A stretch of DNA of 64,000 nucleotides from assembly GCF_036226405.1 (NCBI RefSeq), contig NZ_CP108464.1:8742001-8806000 (forward strand), written 5' to 3'. This DNA is from Streptomyces sp. NBC_01260. Its GTDB lineage: Bacteria; Actinomycetota; Actinomycetes; Streptomycetales; Streptomycetaceae. The notes under the pieces were generated by a model. That model saw only the letters and a program-made list of their open reading frames with translations. It did no database searches and had not been told where the DNA came from. Of this stretch, positions 52,439 to 61,202 are shown piece after piece (within the stretch, counting starts at the first letter, position 1; every line of letters begins with the position of its first letter). Position numbers and translations under genes: made by a program.

Positions 52439-53971
52439 ATGAATGTCTTCGATACGGCATGCGGGCAGGTACGGGGAAACGGCCCGGACCGGGGTGTCGT
52501 CGCCGTCCTCGGCATCCCGTACGCCGAGCCGCCGTTCGGAGCGGACCGGTTCCGGGCGCCGCGCCCCCGCGGTCCCTGGGCCGGCATCCGCGACTGCGCG
52601 GACTTTGGGCCCGTTCCGCCGCAGTCGGCGCAGCTGCCGGGCGCACCGAGCTGGTCGCCCGGCGACGAGGACGTCCTCAGCCTCAACGTCTGGACCCCGG
52701 CCGTCGGCGGCGCCGCCCCCGGTGGCCCGCTGCCGGTGCTCGTCTGGATCCACGGCGGCGCCTACACCTTCGGGTCCGGTGCGCAGCCGGACTTCGACGG
52801 TGCAGCGCTCGCCCGCGCCGGCCTGGTCGTGGTCACCCTCAACTACCGCCTCGGGTTCGAGGGCTTCGGTCACGTCCCGGCCGACGGAGAGGACCCCTGC
52901 CCGCCCAACCGCGGACTGCTCGACCAGATCGCCGCCCTGACATGGGTGCGCCGGAACATCGCCGCCTTCGGCGGGGCTCCGGAAAACGTCACCGTGGCCG
53001 GGCAGTCCTCCGGAGCGGCATCGGTGGCCTGCCTGATGGCCATGGACAGCGCACGGGGGCTGTTCAGGCGCGCGATAGCGCACAGCGCGGTCGGCCCCTG
53101 CTACTCACCGGAACTCGCCGGACACCTCATGGAGAAGGTGGCCGCCGAGGCAGCGGTCCCCGCGACGAGCGCCGGACTGGCAGCCGCCTCGCCGCAGACG
53201 CTGGTGAAGGCGTCCGACGCCGTCGTGGACGCATACCGGCAGAACCCGCACTCCGGACGCCACCACTGGGACCCTGTCCTCTACGGCCCGGTCGCCGACG
53301 GCGTGCACCTGCGCGCCGACCCGCTCGCCGTCCTCGCCGGCGGGGCGGCCTCCGGCATCGACCTGCTCGTCTGCCACACCACCCAGGAGTACTGGCTGCT
53401 GGATGCCGTCGGCAGCAGCGCGAAGGTCACCACAGAGGAACATCTGAACCGCTTCGCCGCGGACTTCGGGCTCCCGGACTCATTGACGCAGGGGTACCGC
53501 GGTCTCATGCCCGAAGCCCCCGTGGGCGACGTCCATCTCGCCCTGTACGGGGACCTGATGTTCGGCGAGTACAGCAGCCGGCTCGCCGACGTCCACGCAC
53601 GGGCCGGCGGGCGCACCTTCCTGTCACGCTTCGCGCGGCAGCGGGGCGGATCTGAGCCGGTGGCGTACGCCTGGCACTGCGCGGACGTCCCGTTCGCCTT
53701 CGGGAACCTCGGCGAGGAGAGCATCCGGTTCCTGATCGGTGGGGCGCCGACGGCCGCGGACCATCACCTCTCGGACCGGATGACCGCCGCCTGGGCCGGA
53801 TTCGCCGCCACCGGCGAACCGGGGTGGGAGCCGCTCGGCGCCTCCGGCGGTCCGGTCCGGACCTGGGAGGCTGCGGACACGACCAGGGCGCCGGCCCCCG
53901 GCCACTGGTCGGACAGCGGGACCGTCCGCACACTGTGGCGGAGCTTCGGCTACCGGCCCCTGCGGCCCTGA
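52439..53971 (+). CDS. type B carboxylesterase (para-nitrobenzyl esterase-like)
   Basis: 510 residues from ATG 52439; TTG 52436 is adjacent. Type B esterase landmarks are the N-terminal GIPYAEPPFGADRF, EDVLSLNVWTP, the oxyanion loop VWIHGGAYTFGSG (about 103-115), the nucleophile elbow AGQSSGAASV (about 186-195) and AWHCADVPFAFGNL with the catalytic His (about 406-419). It hydrolyses small esters. No signal peptide is seen, so it is likely cytoplasmic. Downstream it is followed by a truncated lipoprotein gene on the other strand. Confidence 0.9.
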   Translation: MNVFDTACGQVRGNGPDRGVVAVLGIPYAEPPFGADRFRAPRPRGPWAGIRDCADFGPVPPQSAQLPGAPSWSPGDEDVLSLNVWTPAVGGAAPGGPLPVLVWIHGGAYTFGSGAQPDFDGAALARAGLVVVTLNYRLGFEGFGHVPADGEDPCPPNRGLLDQIAALTWVRRNIAAFGGAPENVTVAGQSSGAASVACLMAMDSARGLFRRAIAHSAVGPCYSPELAGHLMEKVAAEAAVPATSAGLAAASPQTLVKASDAVVDAYRQNPHSGRHHWDPVLYGPVADGVHLRADPLAVLAGGAASGIDLLVCHTTQEYWLLDAVGSSAKVTTEEHLNRFAADFGLPDSLTQGYRGLMPEAPVGDVHLALYGDLMFGEYSSRLADVHARAGGRTFLSRFARQRGGSEPVAYAWHCADVPFAFGNLGEESIRFLIGGAPTAADHHLSDRMTAAWAGFAATGEPGWEPLGASGGPVRTWEAADTTRAPAPGHWSDSGTVRTLWRSFGYRPLRP

Positions 53972-54002
53972 CCCGATGCGCCCGGTCCAGCCTCCACACC
54001 CC

Positions 54003-54169
54003 CTATCGATCACTTCGAGCATCCCCGGGTAGTGCTCGTCGGCGAGCGTCTCGGCGAACCGGCGGTCCTCCTTCGTGCTCAGCACCCCGCAGTCGCCGAG
54101 CACGAGCGCGACCGAGCAGATCAGCGCACCGGTCAGCCCGGCTCCGATTCTGCGCGTTCCCGGGTTCAT
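54003..54169 (-). pseudogene. 5' stub of a lipoprotein gene
   Basis: From ATG 54169 the frame reads a lipoprotein-type signal (RRIGAGLTGALICSVALVLGDC), then GVLSTKEDRRFAETLADEHYPGMLEVID, as in small Streptomyces lipoproteins. The lipobox position -1 before Cys is Asp, where Gly or Ala is expected. Around 54005 similarity ends and the frame continues antisense through the esterase gene. The remainder of the lipoprotein is absent. It looks like a deletion or insertion product next to the esterase stop. Confidence 0.65.
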
Positions 54170-54299
54170 CTGACGTGACCGTAGGGCGAGTTCGGGCCCA
54201 CGGATGAGTACGCCTGATCAACAGGCAGCCCCGTCCGGCCACTCATGCATTGGCATGGACCTGCAAACGACTCTGGGCTACAGTCCGGAACGGCACACT

Positions 54300-54315
54300 C
54301 TGAGAGCGCTCTCAG
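54300..54315. promoter_or_regulatory. CebR-like palindrome upstream of secreted protease gene
   Basis: CTGAGAGCGCTCTCAG is a perfect 16-bp palindrome. Its core TGAGAGCGCTCTCA differs at one symmetric pair from the CebR box TGGGAGCGCTCCCA known from Streptomyces cello-oligosaccharide control. It lies 68 bases before the protease start. Confidence 0.65.
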
Positions 54316-54382
54316 ACGAGACGCCTCCTGGACGCCTGCTGTTCCTCCCCCACATCGCCGGAACAACAGAAGGGCCAATGCC

Positions 54383-55549
54383 TTGAGACGCATCACAGCT
54401 CTGCGAACAGCTCTGTCCGCCGTGCTCCTCGTCGGAGCCTGGGCGGGCGCGGGCTTCCCCTCCGCCTCCGCCGCAGACACCCCCGCCACCGCTTCCCGCG
54501 CCGTCTCCGACGCACCCCCGGCGTCCGCCGGACTGCTGACCGCCATGCAGACGGACTTCGGACTGACGGAAAGTCAGGCCAGGGCGAGGCTGTCCGCGGA
54601 GAAGACGGCGACCGCGATACAGGGAAAGGCGAAGCACGCCGCCGGAGCCACGTACGGAGGCTCCTGGTTCGACCCGTCGACGGGCGGCCTCACGGTGGCC
54701 GTCACCAGCGGCAAACAGAAGGCAGCCGTACGGGCGACCGGTGCAGCCGTACGCCTGGTCGCCCACACCGCGCGCCGGCTCGACGCCGTCAAGGCGCGGA
54801 TCGACACGTTCGACGCGCCCGCCGGGGTCAGCAGCTGGCACGTCGACCCCCAGGCCAACAAGGTCGTTGTCAACGTGGTCGCTTCTGCGCAGGATGACAA
54901 CGATGTCCGCGCGTTCGTCGAGCGGGCCCGCGCGGCCGGACCGGTCGTCGTCGAACAGACCGCCCAGGCACCGCAGACCTTCGCCGCCGGGACCGTGGGC
55001 GGCGACCCGTACTACACGGGCAACGTACGGTGCTCCATCGGCTTCTCCGTGTACGGCGGCTTCGTCACCGCCGGACACTGCGGACAGGCGGGTGCGGGCG
55101 TCAGCGGATGGGACGGCTCCGCCATCGGCAACTTCCAGGGGTCGTCCTTCCCCGGCGACGACTACGCCTGGGTGAGCGTGGGCAACGGCTGGTGGACCGT
55201 TCCCGTGGTCCTCGGCTGGGGCACCGTCTCGGACCAGCTCGTACGCGGCTCCGCCGAGGCCCCCATCGGTGCCTCGATATGCCGCTCCGGATCCACCTCC
55301 CACTGGCACTGCGGCAACGTACTGGCCACCAACGAGACGGTGAACTACAGCCAGGGCGCGGTCTACCAGATGACCAAGACCAGCGTGTGCGCGGAGCCGG
55401 GCGACTCGGGCGGTTCCTTCATCAGCGGTGACCAGGCACAGGGAGTCACCTCCGGCGGCTGGGGCAACTGCAGCTCGGGCGGGGAGACCTGGCACCAGCC
55501 GATCAACGAGATCCTGAACCGGTACGGGCTGACGCTTCACACTGCCTGA
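54383..55549 (+). CDS. secreted S1 family serine protease (streptogrisin/alpha-lytic type)
   Basis: 388 residues from TTG 54383 (AGAAGGG upstream); the nearby ATG 54378 is out of frame. Signal peptide about 1-31, then an alpha-lytic-type prodomain (about 45-190; SWFDPSTGGLTVAVTSG, SWHVDPQANKVVVNV). The mature chymotrypsin-like domain starts near 200 and has FVTAGHCG (His, about 233), DDYAWV (Asp, about 259), and GDSGGSF (Ser, about 340). Cys pairs include VRCSIG/GHCG and ICRSG/WHCGN. It degrades extracellular protein. A CebR-like palindrome lies upstream and a strong terminator downstream. Confidence 0.93.
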   Translation: MRRITALRTALSAVLLVGAWAGAGFPSASAADTPATASRAVSDAPPASAGLLTAMQTDFGLTESQARARLSAEKTATAIQGKAKHAAGATYGGSWFDPSTGGLTVAVTSGKQKAAVRATGAAVRLVAHTARRLDAVKARIDTFDAPAGVSSWHVDPQANKVVVNVVASAQDDNDVRAFVERARAAGPVVVEQTAQAPQTFAAGTVGGDPYYTGNVRCSIGFSVYGGFVTAGHCGQAGAGVSGWDGSAIGNFQGSSFPGDDYAWVSVGNGWWTVPVVLGWGTVSDQLVRGSAEAPIGASICRSGSTSHWHCGNVLATNETVNYSQGAVYQMTKTSVCAEPGDSGGSFISGDQAQGVTSGGWGNCSSGGETWHQPINEILNRYGLTLHTA

Positions 55550-55567
55550 CCACCCCGACCGGTCCCG

Positions 55568-55611
55568 AGGGCCTGTCGCGCGGAGCACACCGCTTCCGCG
55601 CGACAGGCCCT
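55568..55611. terminator. strong hairpin after secreted protease gene
   Basis: Bases 55568-55584 pair with 55595-55611 (17-bp perfect stem, 10-base loop), starting 18 bases after the protease stop codon. Confidence 0.85.
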
Positions 55612-56072
55612 TCGGGTGCCACCGGCCGCCCCGGCGGGCCATGCCGCCGCGCACGATCCCGCACGAACCGGTCCGCGCCCCACTCGCGCCCCCACCGGGC
55701 ACCCCCTGCTCCCGGCCGGCCCGACGGCGGGGATCCGGCGCGGTCCCCGGGACGTACACTCCACTCATGGGTCACACGGACGCGGTGAGGGAGTGCCTGG
55801 GACAGGCGCCTCACCTGCTGTGCCCCGCCGCCCCCCAGGCGCGTTGCCGCGCCCTGCACGGTCACGGCTGACCAGGACCCACCGCAGCCGGCCGCGCCGC
55901 GCCGTCATTCCGCTTCCGGCCGTGATCGCCCGCTCCGCCACCGGAGTTCTTTCACCGCCTTCGCTGCACACACAGCAGCACCCCACACCATGCGCAGCTC
56001 CCGCGGCGCGCCGTCGGCAACCCCACGGCGGCGGCCGACGGGTGCCGAGCCGCATTTTCGAGAGGACCCTGC
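55612..56072. other. 461-base region upstream of murE-like gene
   Basis: GC-rich, with several overlapping open frames of poor character. One tiny frame, 55767-55871 (34 codons, MGHTDAVREC...), follows TACACT at 55755-55760, but has no ribosome site. Nothing else convincing is seen. It probably contains the promoter of the MurE-like gene. Confidence 0.35.
55767..55871 (+). CDS. possible 34-residue leaderless peptide
   Basis: ATG 55767 opens MGHTDAVRECLGQAPHLLCP and ends at TGA 55871. A TACACT -10-like element ends 6 bases before the ATG, which would suit a leaderless transcript. It has three Cys and four His residues in 34. There is no ribosome site or known similarity. It could be a chance frame. 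Confidence 0.2.
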   Translation: MGHTDAVRECLGQAPHLLCPAAPQARCRALHGHG

Positions 56073-57563
56073 ATGAAACTGAGGGAGTTGCTGGCCGGGC
56101 ACGATCACGAGGTCCTCCTCGGTGATCCGGAGACCCCGATCACCGCCGGAGCATGCTTCGACGCCCACCGCGTGACACCGGGTTCGCTGTACATCGCCGT
56201 GCCCGGCCATCGCGAAGGCGGTCCCGAGGCCGTCGGCCCGGCACTGGCGCGGGGCGCCGTGGCCGTGCTGGTGGACAGCGAGGCACCGGACGTCCTGGCG
56301 GCGGTGCAGGCATCGCCCGACGGCGCATGTGTGGTGCGGGTGGCGGACACCCGTACAACAGCGGCGGTCGTCACCTCCCGCTACCACGGAGAGCCCGGCC
56401 GGGCCATGGACATGGTGGCCGTCACCGGCACCAACGGGAAGACCTCGGTCTCGTACATGGTCGAATCCGTGCTCAGGATCGCCGAGGGCGCGCGAGTCGG
56501 AGTGATCGGCACCGCCGGCAGCCGGATCGGTGACGAACTCATCCCGATGCCACGCTCCGTCCTGACCACCCCGGAGTCACCGGACTTCCAGTACCTCCTG
56601 GGGCACATGCGCGACCAGGGGGTCGGCACGGTCGTCCTGGAGGCCACCTCGATGGGCCTGCTGCACCACCGGGTGGACCGCGCCTTCCTGGACGTGGGCA
56701 TCTTCACCAACCTCACCCAGGACCACCTGGACGACCACGGCACCATGGAGAACTACCGCGACGCCAAGCTCCGCCTCTTCCAGGGACTGTGCCGGAGCGC
56801 CGTGGTCAACGCCGACGACCCGGTGGGCGCGGCCATCGCCCCGACGATGCCGGGCATGGTCACCACGTACGGCATCGACACCGAGGCCGACTACCGGGCC
56901 ACGGACCTGAGCATGAACGCCTTCGGCACCCGCTTCACCCTCCACCACGAGGGCAGCAAGTACCCCGCGGCGATCCCGGTTCCCGGACGGTTCTCCGTGT
57001 CCAACGCGCTGGCCTCCGTGGCTGCCTGCCACCTCCTGGGCCATGACCTCGCCGGACTGGTGGCCGCACTGGACCGGATGCCTCCCGTCCCCGGCCGGCT
57101 GGAACGCTTCGAGACGCCGCGCGGCACCGCGGTGATCGTGGACTACGCGCACTCCCCGGACTCCCTGGACAAAGTCCTCAGCGCCGTCCGGGACTTCTCG
57201 CAGGGCCGGGTCATCACCGTCTTCGGCTGCGGGGGAGACCGGGACATCACCAAGCGGGCCCGGATGGGCGAGATCGCCGGGACCCGCTCCGACCTGTGCG
57301 TCCTGACGTCGGACAACCCCAGGAACGAGGACCCCGAAGCGATCATGGACCAGATCGCCCCGGGTCTGGAGGGCTCCGGAACCAGGTTCGAACGCCACGC
57401 GGACCGGCGCTTGGCGATCGCCTTCGCCCTGGAGGCCGCCGGACCCGACGACATCGTCCTGGTGGCGGGCAAGGGCAGCGAACCGTACCAGATCGTCGGC
57501 GAACAGCTCATTCCGTTCAGCGACATGGCGACGGTGCGCGAACTCGCCGCCCTCCAGGGCTGA
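56073..57563 (+). CDS. murE: stand-alone MurE-like UDP-MurNAc-tripeptide ligase
   Basis: 496 residues, GAGAGGACC before ATG. It has all MurE domains: N-terminal UDP-binding, the ATP site VTGTNGKTSVSYMVES (about 116-131), the Mg/Lys region LEATSMGLLHHRVD, TNLTQDHLDDHGTMENY, and VIVDYAHSPDSLDKVL (about 352-367). The diaminopimelate-recognition motif is DNPRNED (about 413), so the added residue is probably diaminopimelate. No mra or dcw cell-division genes surround it, so it is probably a second copy beside a chromosomal murE elsewhere. A hairpin follows its stop. Confidence 0.9.
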   Translation: MKLRELLAGHDHEVLLGDPETPITAGACFDAHRVTPGSLYIAVPGHREGGPEAVGPALARGAVAVLVDSEAPDVLAAVQASPDGACVVRVADTRTTAAVVTSRYHGEPGRAMDMVAVTGTNGKTSVSYMVESVLRIAEGARVGVIGTAGSRIGDELIPMPRSVLTTPESPDFQYLLGHMRDQGVGTVVLEATSMGLLHHRVDRAFLDVGIFTNLTQDHLDDHGTMENYRDAKLRLFQGLCRSAVVNADDPVGAAIAPTMPGMVTTYGIDTEADYRATDLSMNAFGTRFTLHHEGSKYPAAIPVPGRFSVSNALASVAACHLLGHDLAGLVAALDRMPPVPGRLERFETPRGTAVIVDYAHSPDSLDKVLSAVRDFSQGRVITVFGCGGDRDITKRARMGEIAGTRSDLCVLTSDNPRNEDPEAIMDQIAPGLEGSGTRFERHADRRLAIAFALEAAGPDDIVLVAGKGSEPYQIVGEQLIPFSDMATVRELAALQG

Positions 57564-57568
57564 CAGCG

Positions 57569-57595
57569 GGCGCTCTGCGCCCACCGCAGAGCGCC
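57569..57595. terminator. hairpin after MurE-like gene
   Basis: Bases 57569-57579 pair with 57585-57595 (11-bp perfect stem, 5-base loop), 5 bases after the MurE stop. It probably separates the MurE transcript from the operon starting at 57778. Confidence 0.7.
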
Positions 57596-57777
57596 ACGTC
57601 CCGCGACGACGCAGACCCTGACCGCGGCCCTGCCGAGGGCTCGAACCACCGGCCTACCCGTAGTACTTGGGAGCTACACGTCAGATGTGATCCCTGGGGG
57701 GACGCCGACTACAGGGCGCATTTCATAACTTCCTACCGGAAGCACGAAGCACATCCGGTACGGAAGGACTCACCCCC

Positions 57778-58749
57778 ATGCCCGCCCATCCGCGCAACAG
57801 CCGCCTGCGCCGCACCCTGTTGGCCGCGCTCGTCGCCACTTCGGTTGCCGCGCCCGTGTCCGGAGCTGCCCGCCCCGCAGCCGTCCCGGCACCCGTTCCG
57901 GCCGAGCTCGCCCCGCTGCGGAACGCCGCCCCGGGCACCCTCGACGCACGCTACGCCGCCACGCGCGTCGAAATCCGTGCCGCCGAGCGCATGGCCGCGG
58001 GCCACGGCGACCGGAGGCGGGCCGCGGCGCTGCGCGACATGGCGGACCCCCACCGCCGCTTCCTCCTCTTCGACGGCCGCGACGGCGGCCGCACCGCCGA
58101 GGTCTTCGGAGACCTGGCACAGGCCGAGCGGATCGCCGTACTCGTGCCCGGCGCCGATACCAACCTCGACAGGTACTGGCGTCTGAGGAACGATTCCGTT
58201 GCCCTGCGAAGGAAGTTGGGCCCGAAGGCGGCCGTCGTCGCGTGGCTCGGCTACGAAACGCCGGCCACGGTGAGCCCCGCGGCCCTCACCACCCGACGAG
58301 CAGACGCTGCGGCACCCGGCCTCGCACGGTTCGCGGACGGCCTGCACACCGCCAGACCGGCCGCCAGGATCTCCCTGCTCTGCCACTCCTACGGCTCGGT
58401 CGTCTGCGCCCGAGCGGCGCCCGGTCTGCGGGGAGTGGCCGCCCTCGTCCTCTACGCCAGTCCCGGCACCGGCGCCGGTAACGTCCGTGCGCTGCACACC
58501 CGTGCCGCCGTCTGGGCCGGCCGGGGAGCGGACGACTGGGTCGCCCGCATTCCGCACACCCGGCTGAGTCTCCCCTTCGTCTCCATCGGCTTCGGAAGGG
58601 ACCCGATGTCGAAGGAGTTCGGCGCCCGCACCTTCGACGCGGGAACCGGCGGGCACAGCGACTACCTCAAGCCCGGCTCCCTGTCCCTGCGGAACCTCGC
58701 CCGCATCGTCTCGGGCACCGCACCCTCCGGAAGGAGCCGGCATGCGTGA
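57778..58749 (+). CDS. exported alpha/beta hydrolase (DUF1023 type)
   Basis: 323 residues, GGAAGGA 9 bases before ATG. A basic N-terminus and hydrophobic stretch (RRTLLAALVATSVAAPVSGAA, about 11-31) form a signal peptide. The hydrolase core shows AVLVPGADTNLDRYW (about 120-134), VVAWLGYETP (about 155-164), the nucleophile elbow LLCHSYGSVV (about 199-208), VLYASPGTG, and a late GHSDYL (catalytic-His region, about 295). This is the PF06259 (DUF1023) pattern. The substrate is unknown but extracellular. It overlaps the acyltransferase start by 8 bases, first gene of a four-gene operon. Confidence 0.85.
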   Translation: MPAHPRNSRLRRTLLAALVATSVAAPVSGAARPAAVPAPVPAELAPLRNAAPGTLDARYAATRVEIRAAERMAAGHGDRRRAAALRDMADPHRRFLLFDGRDGGRTAEVFGDLAQAERIAVLVPGADTNLDRYWRLRNDSVALRRKLGPKAAVVAWLGYETPATVSPAALTTRRADAAAPGLARFADGLHTARPAARISLLCHSYGSVVCARAAPGLRGVAALVLYASPGTGAGNVRALHTRAAVWAGRGADDWVARIPHTRLSLPFVSIGFGRDPMSKEFGARTFDAGTGGHSDYLKPGSLSLRNLARIVSGTAPSGRSRHA

Positions 58750-59902
58750 GGTCATCCAGCGGATCGACGCCGCCACCCCGCACCACCGCGACCGGGCCCT
58801 CGACGCGCTGCGCGCCCTCGCCATACTCGGAGTCGTGCTCGGTCACTGGCTGGTGACCGCTCTGGTCGTCGACAGCGGCACCATCCACGCTGCCAGCCCG
58901 CTCCAGCGCACACCCGAACTCGCTCCCGTCTCCTGGGCGTTCCAGACACTCGCGGTGTTCTTCCTGGTGGGCGGGCAGGTAGCGGCCAAGAGCTATGCGT
59001 CGGCCCGCGCCCGGGGCACCACCTACGGTCGCTGGCTCGGCACCAGGACCCTCCGGCTGTTCCGGCCGGTCGCGGCGCTGCTGGTGGTCTGGGCCATGAC
59101 GGCGGGCACGATGCTCGCCTCCGGAGTCGGCTACGACAACCTGCACGCCCTGCTCAAACTCGTCCTCTCACCCCTCTGGTTCCTGCTGGTCTTCGCCGCG
59201 CTCACCGCACTGACCCCGCTCGTCAGCCGGCTCCACCCGCTGTGGCCCCTCGTCGTGGTCATCCACGTCGACATCATCAGGCTCGGGCTCGACGGCCCCG
59301 CCCGGCTCGGCTGGATCAACGTGGCCGCGGGCTGGCTCGTCCCGTACTGCCTCGGCACGGCCTGGTCCCGCGGGGACCTGCGGTCCCGGACGACCGGCTG
59401 GACCCTGCTCATCGGCGGCGCGACGGCCACCGCCCTGCTGGTCCTCCTCGCCGGATACCCCGCGGCCATGGTCGGCGTGCCGGGCGCCGGGATCTCCAAT
59501 CTCGACCCGCCCACCCTCGCCGCGGTCACCTTCGGACTCGCTCAGTGCGGTGCGGCACTGCTCCTGCTCGGGCCGCTGCGGCGGGTACTCGTGAGGCCTG
59601 CCGCATGGGCGGCGGTGGCCCTGGTCAACCTCAGCGCCATGACCATCTTCCTCTGGCACCAGACGGCGATGATGGCGGTCACGGCGACCGGTCTGCTCAC
59701 CGGCCGCACCCTGCCGGGCCTGCACACCCGCCCGGACGGGATGCAGTGGATCATCGCCCGGCTGCTCTGGCTCCCGGTCTTCGCCGTAGCACTGACCGTG
59801 TGCTGGGCGGCGTTCAGAACGTACGAACAGCGTCGGCAGGGACGCACCACGGTGGTGCGGGAAGGGCGACCCAGCCGGACCGGGGAGGCACACCGTGCTT
59901 AG
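58742..59902 (+). CDS. membrane acyltransferase (acyltransferase 3 family)
   Basis: 386 residues with about ten membrane segments. The N-terminal HRDRALDALRALAILGVVLGHWLVT (about 15-39) contains the family RxxxLDxLRAxA...H pattern. FFLVGGQVAAKSY (about 76-88) and RTLRLFRPVAALLV follow, and MTIFLWHQTAMMAV (about 300) is the usual late helix. Such enzymes move acyl groups from the cytoplasmic acyl-CoA pool onto exported polymers, lipids or secondary metabolites. It overlaps its neighbours by 8 bases on both sides, so it is translationally coupled to the hydrolase and the sensor kinase. Confidence 0.86.
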   Translation: MREVIQRIDAATPHHRDRALDALRALAILGVVLGHWLVTALVVDSGTIHAASPLQRTPELAPVSWAFQTLAVFFLVGGQVAAKSYASARARGTTYGRWLGTRTLRLFRPVAALLVVWAMTAGTMLASGVGYDNLHALLKLVLSPLWFLLVFAALTALTPLVSRLHPLWPLVVVIHVDIIRLGLDGPARLGWINVAAGWLVPYCLGTAWSRGDLRSRTTGWTLLIGGATATALLVLLAGYPAAMVGVPGAGISNLDPPTLAAVTFGLAQCGAALLLLGPLRRVLVRPAAWAAVALVNLSAMTIFLWHQTAMMAVTATGLLTGRTLPGLHTRPDGMQWIIARLLWLPVFAVALTVCWAAFRTYEQRRQGRTTVVREGRPSRTGEAHRA

Positions 59903-61202
59903 GGTGGCAGTCATGCGTAGGCAATGGGCGGGGGCCGGGGTACTGCTGAGCGGACGTCTGAAGGCACTCCCGCGCACCCTCGCCCACGACCTGTGGACCA
60001 CGGCCGTCGAACCACCGCCCCGTCCCCGAAGGCCCGGACTGCACGACTGGCTCCCCGCCCTCCTGGTGCCGCTCGTGGTGTGCACGGTGCCGATCGCCGC
60101 GTTCAGCATCAACACCCTTGTGTGGCAGTACGGGCTGGACAACTGGGACGCCGTCCTTCTCGGCGGGATCCAGTCCGCGGCACTGATCGCCGCCCTGTAC
60201 CGGCCGGTGCCCGCCTGGTGGGTGGTGACCACCGTCATGATCATTGTCGCGCTGACCGCGAAATTCCGGGCCGTCGACGGCACGCTTCCCTGGACCGCGC
60301 CCGGAATCGTCGTCCAGGCAGGGGTGCTGCTGATGATGGCCCTGCGGCTGCGCCCCCGGATCGCCGTCGAGGCACTCACCCTCAGCGTAGTGGCGGGCCT
60401 GGCCTGCGTCCCGTACGGCTTCACCGATCCCACCGCCGACACACGTGTCGCCGTTGCCGTCCTCACCACCGCCGTCGTGGTCGGCGCCGCACTGCGCGGC
60501 CGCCAGGTCGCCCGCACCGAACTCGTGGCCCAGGAGGAACGCACCGCCGAGGAACGCAACCGCCGCACCCTCCTCGAAGAGCGCAACCGCATCGCCCGCG
60601 AACTCCACGACGTCGTCGCCCACCACATGTCGGTCATCTCCATCCAGGCCCAGGTCGCCCCGCATCTGGTCGAGAACCCGTCCAACGAACTCAAGGAGAA
60701 CCTCGCGGGTATCCGCGAGAACGCCGTCGACGCGCTCACCGAACTGCGCCGCGTCCTCGGTGTGCTCCGCTCCGAGGACGCACTGTCCGCCGAGGCGCGG
60801 CACACCCCCCAGCCCACCCTCGACCGGCTGCCCGAACTGCTCGACAACGTGCGAGGGGCGGGCCTCAGGGTCACCACCGACATCAGCGGCACACCGCGGC
60901 CCATCCCGCCCGGCGTCGGTCTCTCCGCGTTCCGTATCGTCCAGGAATCCCTCAGCAACACCATGCGGCACGCGCCCGGAACAGCGGTACGCGTCGGGAT
61001 CGGATACCTGCCGAACTGCGTCACCGTCCGCGTCACCAACACGGCGCCGGACACACCGGCCCCGCCTCCGCGCGACATCGGCCACGGTCTCCTCGGCATG
61101 CGTGAACGCACCGCCATGCTGGCCGGGGAATTCACCAACGGGCCGACACCCGAAGGCGGTTACGAGGTAGTGGCGATACTTCCCCTGGAGGAATCCGTAT
61201 GA
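59895..61202 (+). CDS. NarL-family sensor histidine kinase
   Basis: 435 residues from GTG 59895, overlapping the acyltransferase stop by 8 bases. Four to six membrane segments (about 50-200) form a small sensor region with little outside. The HisKA_3 dimerisation domain has the phospho-acceptor region EERNRIARELHDVVAHHMSVISIQAQV (His about 237, limits 229-255). The HATPase (about 330-432) ends GHGLLGMRERTAMLAGEF. It would phosphorylate the adjacent LuxR-type regulator. Its stop overlaps the next start by 4 bases (ATGA). Confidence 0.93.
   Translation: MLRVAVMRRQWAGAGVLLSGRLKALPRTLAHDLWTTAVEPPPRPRRPGLHDWLPALLVPLVVCTVPIAAFSINTLVWQYGLDNWDAVLLGGIQSAALIAALYRPVPAWWVVTTVMIIVALTAKFRAVDGTLPWTAPGIVVQAGVLLMMALRLRPRIAVEALTLSVVAGLACVPYGFTDPTADTRVAVAVLTTAVVVGAALRGRQVARTELVAQEERTAEERNRRTLLEERNRIARELHDVVAHHMSVISIQAQVAPHLVENPSNELKENLAGIRENAVDALTELRRVLGVLRSEDALSAEARHTPQPTLDRLPELLDNVRGAGLRVTTDISGTPRPIPPGVGLSAFRIVQESLSNTMRHAPGTAVRVGIGYLPNCVTVRVTNTAPDTPAPPPRDIGHGLLGMRERTAMLAGEFTNGPTPEGGYEVVAILPLEESV

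Noticed and set aside
49447..52686. Long open frame on the minus strand (over 1000 codons)
   Set aside because: It is antisense to the chvE/mmsA/mmsB/esterase genes, whose motifs are unmistakable. Long antisense frames are common in high-GC DNA and the translation shows no domain.
54250..54284. TTGGCA...TACAGT as a promoter for the protease gene
   Set aside because: The spacing between the two elements is 23 bases, too long for a standard promoter; not listed as a feature.
59168..61138. Minus-strand open frame across acyltransferase and kinase genes
   Set aside because: Antisense to two genes with clear family motifs; Ser/Arg/Thr-rich translation is typical of a shadow frame.
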